From assembly GCA_900549455.1 (NCBI GenBank), contig UROM01000012.1, positions 1 through 29,504 on the forward strand: a stretch of DNA of 29,504 bases. Reading direction: 5' to 3'. Source of the DNA: an uncultured Collinsella sp. (lineage in GTDB: Bacteria; Actinomycetota; Coriobacteriia; Coriobacteriales; Coriobacteriaceae). The notes under the pieces are model-generated. The model saw only the letters and a program-made list of their open reading frames with translations, was not told the origin of the DNA and ran no database searches. The translations under genes and the position numbers were made by a program. Shown here in pieces: positions 1 to 7,549 of this stretch. Position 1 is the first letter of the stretch. Each line of letters begins with the position of its first letter.

Positions 1-36
1 GAGTCTCGTGGGCTCGGAGATGTGTATAAGAGACAG
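1..36. other. Nextera (Tn5) sequencing adapter, not genomic
   Basis: Positions 3-17 read GTCTCGTGGGCTCGG and 18-36 are the 19-bp Tn5 mosaic end AGATGTGTATAAGAGACAG. Together these are the Illumina Nextera read-2 adapter. Genomic sequence begins at 37. An open frame starting inside the adapter at 22 gives the artefactual N-terminus MYKRQ, which should not be annotated as protein. This is library-construction sequence, not a resident transposon. Confidence 0.98.
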
Positions 37-675
37 CGCCTCGCCCATCCCGACGACCCCGCCCGCATGCCCATTTCGGCGGCGCGGCGCAGCATCTACA
101 CCGCCATCTCCGCACTTCGCCATGCCGGATACGAAATTGAGTACAAGCGCGGCGTGGGGTATCGGCTCTTGACCCGTCCGCTCACCGACGAGGAAATCAT
201 CCGGCTCCACGGCATGGTCATGCGCAACCGCTCCACGCCCATCGCCATTCGAAAAAGCATGGCTCAGCACTTGGTCGCCATGGCGAGTGCCGACGTTCGC
301 GGTTACCTCGATGCACCCGAGCCTGCTCCAAGTGCCGGCAGCAAATCCACCAAGGCCACGCGCACGCCCGTCAAGCGCATCGACACCTGCGAGCTCATCG
401 AGCAGGCCATCGACCACGGAACCACGGTGAGCTTTGATATTTCGAGCGTCACGGCACGCGGCGAAACCGAGGTGGTGCGGATGACGGTCCGGCCCTTTGC
501 CATCAGGCAACGCGATGGCGTCTCGTATCTGCTGGGAACGGTCTACGACACCCGAGGCGCCGACGACACCCTGCGCACCGTTGAGGTCAGCCGCATGAAA
601 AACGTCAGCACGCGCTTGCTCGACGGCAAGAAACTCTTTGCTGCGCTAGACGAGGAGGACGCCTCCGCCGCATAA
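37..675 (+). CDS. HTH/WYL-type transcriptional regulator, 5'-truncated
   Basis: This is the last 212 residues of a gene whose start was lost at the contig edge. The first visible part (ISAARRSIYTAISALRHAGY, then a basic KRGVGYRLL strand) looks like the recognition helix and wing of a winged-helix domain that predicts two-strand binding to DNA. A spacer rich in Ala, Pro, Ser and Lys follows at about residues 90-115. The C-terminal third has a TVRPFAIRQRDGVSYLLGTV pattern ending in EVSRMKNV, which resembles the WYL ligand-sensing domain (the hydrophobic strand with YL, then the conserved Arg strand). The family role would be a transcription regulator sensing a small or nucleotide-like ligand, but the target is unknown. 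It is on the same strand as the ABC transporter genes, 160 bp upstream of the lipoprotein gene, which has its own promoter-like sequence, so a regulatory link is only possible. The WYL assignment is moderate because the classic W-Y-L triplet is degenerate. Confidence 0.6.
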   Translation, partial: RLAHPDDPARMPISAARRSIYTAISALRHAGYEIEYKRGVGYRLLTRPLTDEEIIRLHGMVMRNRSTPIAIRKSMAQHLVAMASADVRGYLDAPEPAPSAGSKSTKATRTPVKRIDTCELIEQAIDHGTTVSFDISSVTARGETEVVRMTVRPFAIRQRDGVSYLLGTVYDTRGADDTLRTVEVSRMKNVSTRLLDGKKLFAALDEEDASAA

Positions 676-744
676 GAACCTCCGCCGTCCATTCAACTAC
701 CCGTACCGCCCATCCGGTTCTGTATTAAAAAACCCGCCAAGTTA

Positions 745-772
745 TTGTAAAAATGGACATCCGCGCTACTAT
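745..772 (+). promoter_or_regulatory. Candidate sigma70 promoter of the ABC transporter
   Basis: TTGTAA (745-750) and TACTAT (767-772) are separated by 16 bp, upstream of the lipoprotein start at 837. Just downstream, the short inverted repeat GCACT (783-787) / AGTGC (795-799) lies in the 5' leader and could be an operator half-site pair or a small hairpin. No regulator can be named from the sequence. Confidence 0.5.
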
Positions 773-836
773 AGTTCCACTTGCACTTTGTTTGAGTGCA
801 GTGTTTCCAGCCATTTCTATACTGGGGGGTAACGAT

Positions 837-1817
837 ATGAAGGACATCACCATCAGCCGCAGGAGCCTTCTGGTCTCTGCTGGCCTGCTCGCGCTCGCTC
901 CGCTCGCCGGATGCGGCGGCAACTCTGGTTCCGGCTCTGCTGCCGCCGGTTCCGACTACACCGTCGGCGTTCTGCAGCTCACCGAGCACTCCGCACTCGA
1001 CGCCGCCAACGACGGCTTTGTCAAGGCTATCAAGAAGAGCGGTCTCAAGGTCAAGATTGATCAAAAGAACGCCCAGAACGACCAGTCCACGTGTAAGTCC
1101 ATCGCCGACAAGTTCGTGGGCGATGGCGTCGATCTGATCTATGCCATCGCTACGCCCGCCGCGCAGGCCGCCGCTGGCGCCACCGCCGATATCCCCATCG
1201 TGGGCTGCGCCATCACCGACTACGCCGCCTCGGGCCTGGTCCAGGACAACGATAAGCCCGGCACCAACGTCACTGGCGCCTCCGACCTCACCCCGGTCGC
1301 CGAGCAGCTCGAGATGATGCAGAAGGTCCTGCCCGACGTAAAGAAGATCGGCCTGCTCTACTGCACCGCCGAGTCCAACTCCGACGTCCAGATCAAGGCC
1401 GCCAAGAAGGAACTCGACAAGCTGGGCCTGGACTACACCGATTACACCGTCTCGAGCTCCAACGAGATCCAGTCCGTCGTCGAATCTGCCGTGGGCAAGG
1501 TCGACGCGCTGTACTCCCCCACCGATAACACCATCGCCGCGGGCGCCTCGCAGGTGGGCCAGATCTGCAAGGAGAACAAGCTTCCCTACGTGACCGGCGA
1601 GGAGGGTATGTGCATGGCTGGCGGCCTGTTCACCCTCTCCATCAACTACGAGGATCTGGGCTACGCCGCGGGCGAGATGGCCGTCAAGATTTTGAAGGGC
1701 GAGGCCAAGCCCGAGGATATGCCGATCAAGCATCTCTCGAGCAAGGACCTGGTCGTCGTCAAGAACGACGAGATGGCCGAGGCTCTGGGCATCGATCTTT
1801 CCGCTCTGGACGAGTAA
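837..1817 (+). CDS. ABC transporter substrate-binding lipoprotein (PF04392/TrpX-like)
   Basis: A 326-residue extracytoplasmic solute-binding lipoprotein. The start at 837 is preferred over an in-frame ATG at 753 because it is preceded by a G-rich Shine-Dalgarno (GGGGGG at about 824-829) and gives a proper signal peptide. That peptide is MKDITISRRSLLVSAG, a twin-arginine-like n-region, then a hydrophobic stretch and the lipobox LAGC near residue 28, followed by a Gly/Ser linker. The mature part (YTVGVLQLTEHSALDAANDG, DLIYAIATPAAQAA, and the GLLY and ALYSPTDN strands) matches the ABC_sub_bind family of periplasmic-binding-protein-like folds. In characterised relatives such as streptococcal TrpX, the ligand is an aromatic amino acid. 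The ligand here cannot be read from sequence. The permease and ATPase genes follow, and a hairpin between them probably lowers downstream expression. Confidence 0.9.
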   Translation: MKDITISRRSLLVSAGLLALAPLAGCGGNSGSGSAAAGSDYTVGVLQLTEHSALDAANDGFVKAIKKSGLKVKIDQKNAQNDQSTCKSIADKFVGDGVDLIYAIATPAAQAAAGATADIPIVGCAITDYAASGLVQDNDKPGTNVTGASDLTPVAEQLEMMQKVLPDVKKIGLLYCTAESNSDVQIKAAKKELDKLGLDYTDYTVSSSNEIQSVVESAVGKVDALYSPTDNTIAAGASQVGQICKENKLPYVTGEEGMCMAGGLFTLSINYEDLGYAAGEMAVKILKGEAKPEDMPIKHLSSKDLVVVKNDEMAEALGIDLSALDE

Positions 1818-1888
1818 CGCCATGCGCGGCAGCGCGTCTAGGGCACGCACTCGTGCCGTTGCCGTGTTATTCAATATGTGAGCCACAG

Positions 1889-1925
1889 GGGCGAACGCCA
1901 AAGACCGGCGTTCGCCCTGCTTGTT
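1889..1925 (+). terminator. Hairpin between binding protein and permease genes
   Basis: GGGCGAACGCC (1889-1899) pairs perfectly with GGCGTTCGCCC (1907-1917) over a 7-nt loop, followed by a weak T-containing tail (TGCTTGTT). It lies between the abundant binding protein and the membrane genes. It probably acts as a partial terminator or as a 3'-stabilising hairpin that keeps lipoprotein mRNA in excess. Confidence 0.65.
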
Positions 1926-2021
1926 ACGGATGAGACAAAACATCCGGCCGCAGCTCTTTTATGCATTGTTACCGCTATCATGGTGACTCACGTGTCCACC
2001 CTATCCTAGGAGGTATAAAGC

Positions 2022-2945
2022 ATGCTTATTGCATTGCAGGGCGCCGTTTCGCAGGGCGTCCTCTGGGGCATTATGGTGCTTGGCGTGTTTATCACGTTCC
2101 GCCTGCTCGACATTCCCGATATGACCTGCGACGGCAGCTTTGCCCTCGGCGGCTGCGTCTGCGCCGTGCTCATCGTCAATAACAACGTCGATCCGTTGCT
2201 CGCCGTGCTGGCCGGTATGTGCGCCGGCGCCATCGCGGGCGCCGTCACGGGCATTTTGACCACCGTCTTTGAGATTCCCGCGATCCTCGCCGGAATCCTC
2301 ACCCAGATCAGCCTGTGGTCCATCAACCTGCGCATCATGGGCAAATCCAATACGCCCATCCTTGCCAAGGGCACCATCTTCTCGTCTGTCAGCAACATGA
2401 CGGGCCTGCCGCAGTCCACCGTCGCCATCATCCTGGGCATCTTGCTCGCTGTGGCTATCGTCGCCATCCTGTATTGGTTCTTTGGCACCGAGATCGGCTC
2501 GGCACTGCGCGCCACCGGCAACAACGAATACATGATCCGCGCTCTGGGCGTCAACACCAACTCCACCAAGATGATCGCCCTCGTGCTCTCCAACGCCCTC
2601 ATTGGCCTTTCGGGCGCGCTCATCTGCCAGAGCCAGAAGTACGCCGACATTGGCATGGGCACCGGTGCCATCGTTATCGGTCTTGCCGCCATTGTTATCG
2701 GCGAGGTGCTCGGCCGCCTGCTGCCCGGCGGTCTCACGCAGTTTAGTGTCCGTCTTGCCTCCGCCGTTTTTGGCTCCGTAGTGTACTTCCTTATCCGCGC
2801 CATCGTGCTGCAGTTGGGCATGGACGCCAACGACATGAAGCTGCTCTCCGCCGTAATCGTCGCCGTGGCCCTGTGCGTGCCCGTGGTTTGGGAGCGCTAT
2901 AAGCTCCGCAGCTCCTACACGAAGGGGGATGAGGCAGATGCTTAA
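2022..2945 (+). CDS. ABC transporter permease (BPD_transp_2 family)
   Basis: A 307-residue integral membrane protein with many hydrophobic segments, for example LWGIMVLGVFITFRLL near the N-terminus and AIVIGLAAIVIGEVLG at about 205-225. The element ALRATGNNEYMIRALGVN at about residues 165-185 is the conserved cytoplasmic loop of the LivH/RbsC-type permease family that contacts the ATPase. It forms the transmembrane pore of the importer with the upstream lipoprotein and the overlapping ATPase. The start at 2022 has a full AGGAGG at 2008-2013, 8 bp upstream. Its stop (2943-2945) overlaps the start of the ATPase gene, which points to translational coupling. Confidence 0.92.
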   Translation: MLIALQGAVSQGVLWGIMVLGVFITFRLLDIPDMTCDGSFALGGCVCAVLIVNNNVDPLLAVLAGMCAGAIAGAVTGILTTVFEIPAILAGILTQISLWSINLRIMGKSNTPILAKGTIFSSVSNMTGLPQSTVAIILGILLAVAIVAILYWFFGTEIGSALRATGNNEYMIRALGVNTNSTKMIALVLSNALIGLSGALICQSQKYADIGMGTGAIVIGLAAIVIGEVLGRLLPGGLTQFSVRLASAVFGSVVYFLIRAIVLQLGMDANDMKLLSAVIVAVALCVPVVWERYKLRSSYTKGDEADA

Positions 2946-3732
2946 GCTCTCACACGTCAAGAAGACCTTTAACAAGGGCACCGTCACCGAGAAGCGCGCT
3001 CTTACCGGCGTCGACCTTACCCTCAACGATGGCGACTTTGTAACCGTAATCGGCGGCAACGGCGCCGGCAAATCCACGCTGCTCAACATGATCGCCGGCG
3101 TATATCCGCTCGATTCGGGCGTTATCGAGCTCGACGGCACCGATATCTCGCGCCTGAGCGAGTCGCAGCGTGCCAAGTACCTGGGCCGCGTGTTCCAGGA
3201 CCCCATGCGCGGCACCGCAGCCGACATGCAGATCGCCGAGAACCTGGCCCTCGCCAAGCGCCGCGGCCAGCGTCGCGGTCTTTCGTGGGGCGTCACCAAG
3301 GCCGAGAAGGACGAGTACGTTGAGCTGCTCAAGCGCCTGGACCTTGGTCTGGACACGCGCCTCAACGCCAAGGTCGGCCTGCTTTCGGGTGGCCAGCGCC
3401 AGGCACTCACCCTGCTCATGGCAACGCTCACCAAGCCGCGCCTGCTGCTGCTCGACGAGCACACCGCGGCCCTCGACCCCAAGACGGCCTCTAAGGTGCT
3501 CAATCTGACCGAGGAGATTGTCGACGAGAACCACCTGACCACGCTCATGGTCACGCACAACATGAACGACGCCATCCGTCTGGGCAATCGTCTGATCATG
3601 ATGCACGAGGGCCACGTAATCTACGACGTGGCGGGCGATGAGAAGAAATCGCTCACCGTGGCCGACCTGCTGCAGAAGTTCGAGGAGGTCTCGGGCGGCG
3701 AGCTCGCCAACGACCGCATGCTGCTGAGTTAA
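2938..3732 (+). CDS. ABC transporter ATP-binding protein
   Basis: A 264-residue ABC ATPase that powers the importer. Visible motifs are Walker A GGNGAGKST at residues 39-47, a Q-loop FQDPM at about 86-90, the signature LSGGQ at 149-153, Walker B LLLLDE at about 169-174, and the H-loop in MVTHNMNDA. The start at 2938 is chosen over the in-frame ATG at 2929 because the GGGGG at 2924-2928 touches 2929 but lies 9 bp before 2938. The reading frame overlaps the permease stop by 8 bp. Such families encode one ATPase that works as a homodimer on one or two copies of the permease. Two terminator-like hairpins follow directly. Confidence 0.93.
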   Translation: MLKLSHVKKTFNKGTVTEKRALTGVDLTLNDGDFVTVIGGNGAGKSTLLNMIAGVYPLDSGVIELDGTDISRLSESQRAKYLGRVFQDPMRGTAADMQIAENLALAKRRGQRRGLSWGVTKAEKDEYVELLKRLDLGLDTRLNAKVGLLSGGQRQALTLLMATLTKPRLLLLDEHTAALDPKTASKVLNLTEEIVDENHLTTLMVTHNMNDAIRLGNRLIMMHEGHVIYDVAGDEKKSLTVADLLQKFEEVSGGELANDRMLLS

Positions 3733-3768
3733 ACCTGCCAAAAAGGGATGTTAATTTTGGCAGGTTTT
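3731..3768 (+). terminator. Intrinsic terminator of the ABC operon
   Basis: AAACCTGCCAAAA (3731-3743) pairs without mismatch with TTTTGGCAGGTTT (3755-3767) over an 11-nt loop. The stem starts inside the ATPase stop codon and the right arm ends in TTTT. The A-rich left flank means it could also work for transcripts arriving from the right. Confidence 0.85.
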
Positions 3769-3783
3769 ATCTGCACAAACGTC

Positions 3784-3823
3784 AAAACCGCCGTAAAGGG
3801 GCAGATACCTTTGCGGCGGTTTT
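3784..3823 (+). terminator. Second hairpin of the AAAGGGG...CCTTT family
   Basis: The arm at 3784-3799 (AAAACCGCCG-T-AAAGG) pairs with 3808-3823 (CCTTT-G-CGGCGGTTTT), with one T/G position, and the right arm ends in TTTT. The inner core AAAGGGGCAGATACCTTT resembles the cores at 4841-4859 and 7557-7577, while the outer arms differ. It is probably a back-up terminator and a member of a repeated hairpin family. Confidence 0.7.
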
Positions 3824-3886
3824 CGCATATTATGTCGATAATCCAGCGTCAGCAGGGACCACTGGTTAAGAACTAAGGAAACTGCC

Positions 3887-4050
3887 ATGAGAAGACCTCT
3901 TCCCCGTCTTGCTTGACCGCCGCACTCCTTACCGGCGTGCTCGCCGGCGCCCCAGCTTACGCCACCGCGACCGCCCTATCTCAAGTTATCGGCCCGTCCG
4001 ATGTGATCGGACGGGCTTTTTGGTGGGTATCATGGTTGAATGATCATTAG
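3887..4050 (+). pseudogene. Decayed secreted-protein gene remnant (signal peptide only)
   Basis: An ATG at 3887 after an AAGGAA-type ribosome site opens MRRPLPRLA and hits TGA at 3914-3916. One base out of phase (from 3913) the sequence continues as LTAALLTGVLAGAPAYATA, a textbook hydrophobic signal peptide with an Ala-x-Ala cleavage site. The n-region and h-region of a secreted protein are thus present but split by a frameshift. The second frame runs only to TAG at 4048-4050 and passes through a terminator hairpin at 3992-4016, so no mature domain is left. I read this as the 5' stub of a deleted secreted-protein gene. The alternative is chance similarity in GC-rich spacer. Confidence 0.45.
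3992..4021 (+). terminator. Intrinsic terminator upstream of the MscS gene
   Basis: GCCCGTCCGAT (3992-4002) and ATCGGACGGGC (4006-4016) form an 11-bp perfect stem with a 3-nt loop followed by TTTTT. It probably terminates whatever transcript once covered the signal-peptide remnant, since the ABC operon already has terminators. Confidence 0.85.
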
Positions 4051-4064
4051 GAGGTTTTCCCTAC

Positions 4065-4832
4065 ATGGAATTGTTTGAGCCGATTCTTCATTTTTTTGAG
4101 CAACGGTGGGTCCACAACATCATCTGGGCCGTCATCTTGGCGATAGGCACCGCCGTCGCCGCCAAGGTTGCATCCAAGACCCTGCACCATCTGCTTAACC
4201 GAGACGATAACCCGCTTCCGGCATCGAGTATCTTCATCAACATCGCGCGCGCCGTCATCTGGATGATCGGCGGCAGCTTTATCCTCGACAACTGTTTTGG
4301 CATTAACGCAAACGCGCTCGTCGCCGCTCTTGGCGTCGGCGGCATCGCCATCTCGCTGGGCTTTCAGGATACGCTGTCAAACCTTATCGGCGGCATGCAG
4401 GTGACCTTTATGGGCATTATCAAGCCCGGCGACAATATCGAGGTCGGCGGCGTGTCGGGCGTGGTCCAGGACATCACTTGGCGCCACACGACCATCGAAG
4501 ATGCCTGCGGACAGACCATCATCGTCCCCAACTCCAACATCTCCAAAAACACGCTCGTGCATCTGATGCCCTTTGGGCGCGTGGCCGTCCCCGTCGCGGT
4601 GAAAGACCCCTCCAAATGGGCGTCGCTCGATGCACTAGCAGACGAGCTGACCAGCGCCACCAATGCCGCCGTGCTTCCCATCTCGGGCTTTGACAAGGAG
4701 CCCTATGTGCTCTTTAGCGAGATCGGCGACTTTGGCATTAAGGGCAAGATCATCTTTATCGTCAGCGACGACAGCACCACTTTCACGGCAGCCGACGCCT
4801 GCATCCGCGCCATCGCCCCCATCATCGCCTAA
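4065..4832 (+). CDS. Small-conductance mechanosensitive channel, MscS family
   Basis: A 255-residue inner-membrane protein of the short MscS type. Segment 1 (IIWAVILAIGTAVAAKVA, about 18-36) and segment 2 (IARAVIWMIGGSFILDN, about 60-77) precede the pore-lining helix ALVAALGVGGIAISLGFQDT at about 84-104, with the alternating Gly/Ala packing typical of TM3. The beta domain follows (IIKPGDNIEVGGVSGVVQDI, then the strand ending IIVPNSNI). MscS channels open under membrane tension and release solutes during hypo-osmotic shock. The start has AGGAGG at 4049-4054, 10 bp upstream. The gene stands alone between terminators at 3992 and 4831. The C-terminal alpha/beta part is shorter than in E. coli MscS (286 residues). 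Confidence 0.92.
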   Translation: MELFEPILHFFEQRWVHNIIWAVILAIGTAVAAKVASKTLHHLLNRDDNPLPASSIFINIARAVIWMIGGSFILDNCFGINANALVAALGVGGIAISLGFQDTLSNLIGGMQVTFMGIIKPGDNIEVGGVSGVVQDITWRHTTIEDACGQTIIVPNSNISKNTLVHLMPFGRVAVPVAVKDPSKWASLDALADELTSATNAAVLPISGFDKEPYVLFSEIGDFGIKGKIIFIVSDDSTTFTAADACIRAIAPIIA

Positions 4833-4869
4833 ACCACCACAAAGGGGACAGGCACCTTTGTGGTGGTTT
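4831..4869 (+). terminator. Intrinsic terminator after the MscS gene
   Basis: A perfect 15-bp stem, AAACCACCACAAAGG (4831-4845) with CCTTTGTGGTGGTTT (4855-4869), and a 9-nt loop GGACAGGCA. It starts inside the stop codon and ends in TTT. It shares the AAAGGGG...CCTTT core with hairpins at 3784 and 7548. Confidence 0.8.
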
Positions 4870-4925
4870 CGCATCGTGGTACCATGGTTCATATCGTTGT
4901 TTAAACGACTAAGGGAGTAGACACC

Positions 4926-6842
4926 ATGGAAGAGGCCTATCGTCAAGCACGCAAGCGCGGCGAGCAAGGACGTCGACGCGCCATTAGTCAAAGCGAGCAT
5001 CCGTACCTCACGGACCTCGATAACTTGGTCGCCCAGCTCCCCTTAGGTCAGCGAGAGAGCGTCGGCCTAAGGGACATTCCGCTCGAAATGGTCGTCGGTA
5101 CGGTTACTAAGGGCCGTCAGTCCGCCTTTTCATGCAACTTTATGCCGTTGCTGCCGTTTAGCACCGAGTTCGCCCGCAAGTGGTCCAACCTCTACGACAT
5201 CCAGGTGACCGAGGGCTATCGCGATCCCGTCATCGTCACCGAGTTCATGCATCGGTTTTACGTCCAAGAGGGCAACAAGCGCGTCAGTGTCCTCAAATTC
5301 CTGGACGCCCCGACGGTTTCGGCCAAGGTCACCCGTCTCTACCCCGGCACATGGGATTCCGTCGAAAGCCGCCTGTACGGTGAGTTCTGCGCGTTTTGGC
5401 GCGTCTGCCCCCTATACGAGATCGAGTTCTCACGCGAGGGAAGCTACGAGACGCTCGCCAAGATGCTCGGTCAGGACCTTATCGAAAAATGGCCGCAGAA
5501 AAAGGTCGACTACCTGCGCCACACCTTCTTACTCTTTAAGCGCGCCTACCTTCGCGCGGGCGGCGACCACCTGGACATTACGCCCGCCGACGCCATGCTC
5601 GTCTACCTCAATGTGTACAACCAGGACCGCCTGCTGGATACACCGACGGATATCGTCGTAAACCGCCTGTGCAAGATCTGGCGCGAGCTGGTCATTGCCG
5701 GCAAAAATAACGAGGACAAGGTAGATCTTGTCGAAGCACCGAGCGTCGACGAGGAGGAGTCGCCCGCCAAGTCCACCTCCGGCGTGCTCAGCTTCTTTAT
5801 GGGCAAGACCGTCTATTCGGCGGCCAACCCCCTGCGCATCGCCTTTATCCATGAGTTCCCCTGTGCGACGTCGAGCTGGGACAGCCTGCACGACCAAGGG
5901 CGTCAGTATCTCGATGAGCACTTTGGCGGTATCGTGCGCACCGAGGCGTTCGAGGACTGCCATGATCCGGACGCGTTCTACGCCGCCGTGGAAACGGCTG
6001 TCAAACATGGAGCAAACGTCATCTTCTCGACCTCGCACCGCCTGATGGAATACACGCTCAGGGCTGCCGTTGAGTATCCCCGGGTTCGGTTCCTCAACTG
6101 CTCTATCGGTCTTCCCCATCAAAGCGTCCGTTCGTACTTTGGCAAGATGTACGAGGCCAAATTCCTCCTGGGCGCCCTTGCGGCCAGCATGGCGGATAAC
6201 CACCGCATCGGTTACCACGCGTCGGTCTTCGCCTCGGGCGCACTCAGCGAGATCAACGCCTTTGCGATTGGCGCTTCGCTGCTCGACCCCCGCGCGCAAA
6301 TTATCCTGACCTGGGGCGATGTGCCCGCCGGCGGTCTTGCTGAGGCCATGTGCCGCGAAGGCGTGAGCGTCATGACCGGCGCTGACATGTCAAAGTCGCT
6401 CGTAGACCCTACGGCCTACGGACTCCACCGCCTGGTCGATGGCAAGGTCGTCGGCATCGCCATGCCGGTATGGAACTGGGGCCGATACTATGAGCTCATC
6501 GTGCGCAGCCTGCTGCACGGCACTTGGGACGAGACCAGCGACGACAATCAGGTTCGCGCCGTCAACTACTGGTATGGCATGAGCTCGGGCGTCATCGACA
6601 TTCGCTACGCTCCGGGCCTGCCCTATCAGACGCGCAAGCTTGTTCAGCTGCTCCGCAATGGCATCGTCGAGGGTTCCATCAATCCGTTTGGCGGTGAGCT
6701 CCATAGCCAAGACGGCGTGGTGCAGATCGAGGGCTTTCCCCCACTGCCGAGCACGCAAATCGTCGAGATGGACTGGTTGGCCGACAACGTGGTGGGCACC
6801 ATTCCGCAGCCCAACGATGAGCCGAAGGTCCACGCCCTATGA
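4926..6842 (+). CDS. Cytoplasmic ParB-like/BMP (PnrA-type) ligand-binding protein
   Basis: A 638-residue two-part protein. The N-terminal half (about 1-250) has no signal peptide or membrane segment. It contains RFYVQEGNKRVSVLKFLDAP at about 110-129, where EGNKRVSVLK resembles the E-G-N/H-R-x-x-A-L motif of ParB/Srx-like nucleotide-binding folds. An acidic linker at about 265-283 follows. Residues about 300-600 (NPLRIAFIHEF, GANVIFSTSHRLMEY, VRFLNCS, YEAKFLLGALAA, and the VVGIAMPVWNWG strand) match the BMP/PnrA family, normally extracytoplasmic lipoproteins that bind purine nucleosides. Here that domain is intracellular, suggesting a sensor rather than a transporter subunit. The start at 4926 has GGGAG about 8 bp upstream. 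The stop overlaps the phosphoesterase start in ATGA at 6839-6842, so the pair is translationally coupled. Function unknown; the domain calls are by eye. Confidence 0.75.
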   Translation: MEEAYRQARKRGEQGRRRAISQSEHPYLTDLDNLVAQLPLGQRESVGLRDIPLEMVVGTVTKGRQSAFSCNFMPLLPFSTEFARKWSNLYDIQVTEGYRDPVIVTEFMHRFYVQEGNKRVSVLKFLDAPTVSAKVTRLYPGTWDSVESRLYGEFCAFWRVCPLYEIEFSREGSYETLAKMLGQDLIEKWPQKKVDYLRHTFLLFKRAYLRAGGDHLDITPADAMLVYLNVYNQDRLLDTPTDIVVNRLCKIWRELVIAGKNNEDKVDLVEAPSVDEEESPAKSTSGVLSFFMGKTVYSAANPLRIAFIHEFPCATSSWDSLHDQGRQYLDEHFGGIVRTEAFEDCHDPDAFYAAVETAVKHGANVIFSTSHRLMEYTLRAAVEYPRVRFLNCSIGLPHQSVRSYFGKMYEAKFLLGALAASMADNHRIGYHASVFASGALSEINAFAIGASLLDPRAQIILTWGDVPAGGLAEAMCREGVSVMTGADMSKSLVDPTAYGLHRLVDGKVVGIAMPVWNWGRYYELIVRSLLHGTWDETSDDNQVRAVNYWYGMSSGVIDIRYAPGLPYQTRKLVQLLRNGIVEGSINPFGGELHSQDGVVQIEGFPPLPSTQIVEMDWLADNVVGTIPQPNDEPKVHAL

Positions 6843-7549
6843 AAATCCTTGCCATAGCCGATACCGAAGAACGATGCCTATGGGAGTGCTTTCGCAAGGA
6901 ACGCTTTGAGGGTGTCGACCTGATTTTGTCCGCTGGCGATCTGGACCCGGATTATCTTGAGTTTTTGGTCACCGTCATCAACAAACCGCTCATCTACGTT
7001 CGCGGCAATCACGATGACCGCTACGCGCGCCATGCACCAGGCGGCTGTATCTGTGTCGAAGACTCCGTTTACGTGTATCGCGGCGTCCGCATTGCGGGGC
7101 TTGGCGGCTCCATGCGCTACCGAGATGGCGCCAACATGTACACCGAGCGCGAGATGGCCAAGCGCGTGCGCAAGCTGTCACGCAAAGTGAGGATGGTCGG
7201 CGGCTGCGACATCCTGCTGACCCATGCGCCCGCCGCCGGCATGGGCGATCTGGATGATCTGCCACATCGAGGATTTGAATGCTTTAACACAGCGCTCGAA
7301 TCCTGGAATCCCGACTACATGGTGCACGGGCATGTGCACCAATGCTATGGTCGCGACTTTCAGCGTGAGCGTCAACATGCATGCGGGGCAATGATCATCA
7401 ACGCCAGCGGATATACGCAGTTTGAGCTCGACCAGACGCGCTACCCCATCCGTGGCTGGCAGGCAGCCTGGCTCAACTCACAAACCATGCGCCGCGAGCT
7501 CAAGCGCCACGAGGCCATCGAGTCCTCAACCGCCAGAACACCCTGGTAA
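6839..7549 (+). CDS. Calcineurin-like metallophosphoesterase, coupled to BMP protein
   Basis: A 236-residue metal-dependent phosphoesterase. The metal-binding blocks appear in order: D8-T-E10 (block 1), GDLD at 33-36, GNHD at 56-59, LLTHAPA with H129, and HGHVH at 163-167. Block 1 is normally D-x-H; Glu replaces His here, while all later metal ligands are present. There is no signal peptide, so it acts in the cytoplasm. The start overlaps the stop of the BMP-domain gene by 4 bp, so the two products are made together and probably act on related ligands. The substrate (cyclic nucleotide, nucleotide or other phosphodiester) cannot be read from sequence. A strong terminator follows immediately. 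Confidence 0.85.
   Translation: MKILAIADTEERCLWECFRKERFEGVDLILSAGDLDPDYLEFLVTVINKPLIYVRGNHDDRYARHAPGGCICVEDSVYVYRGVRIAGLGGSMRYRDGANMYTEREMAKRVRKLSRKVRMVGGCDILLTHAPAAGMGDLDDLPHRGFECFNTALESWNPDYMVHGHVHQCYGRDFQRERQHACGAMIINASGYTQFELDQTRYPIRGWQAAWLNSQTMRRELKRHEAIESSTARTPW

Noticed and set aside
18..36. Tn5 mosaic end as evidence of a resident transposon
   Set aside because: It is contiguous with sequencing adapter, and the opposite contig end has the partner adapter plus index.
693..1943. Long minus-strand open frame (416 codons) opposite the lipoprotein gene
   Set aside because: It mirrors a well-supported gene with signal peptide and family motifs; its product is Val/Gly/Asp-rich antisense composition typical of high-GC shadow frames.
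2001..3599. Minus-strand open frame of 532 codons opposite the permease and ATPase
   Set aside because: Antisense shadow of two clear ABC genes; no recognisable domain and no ribosome site.
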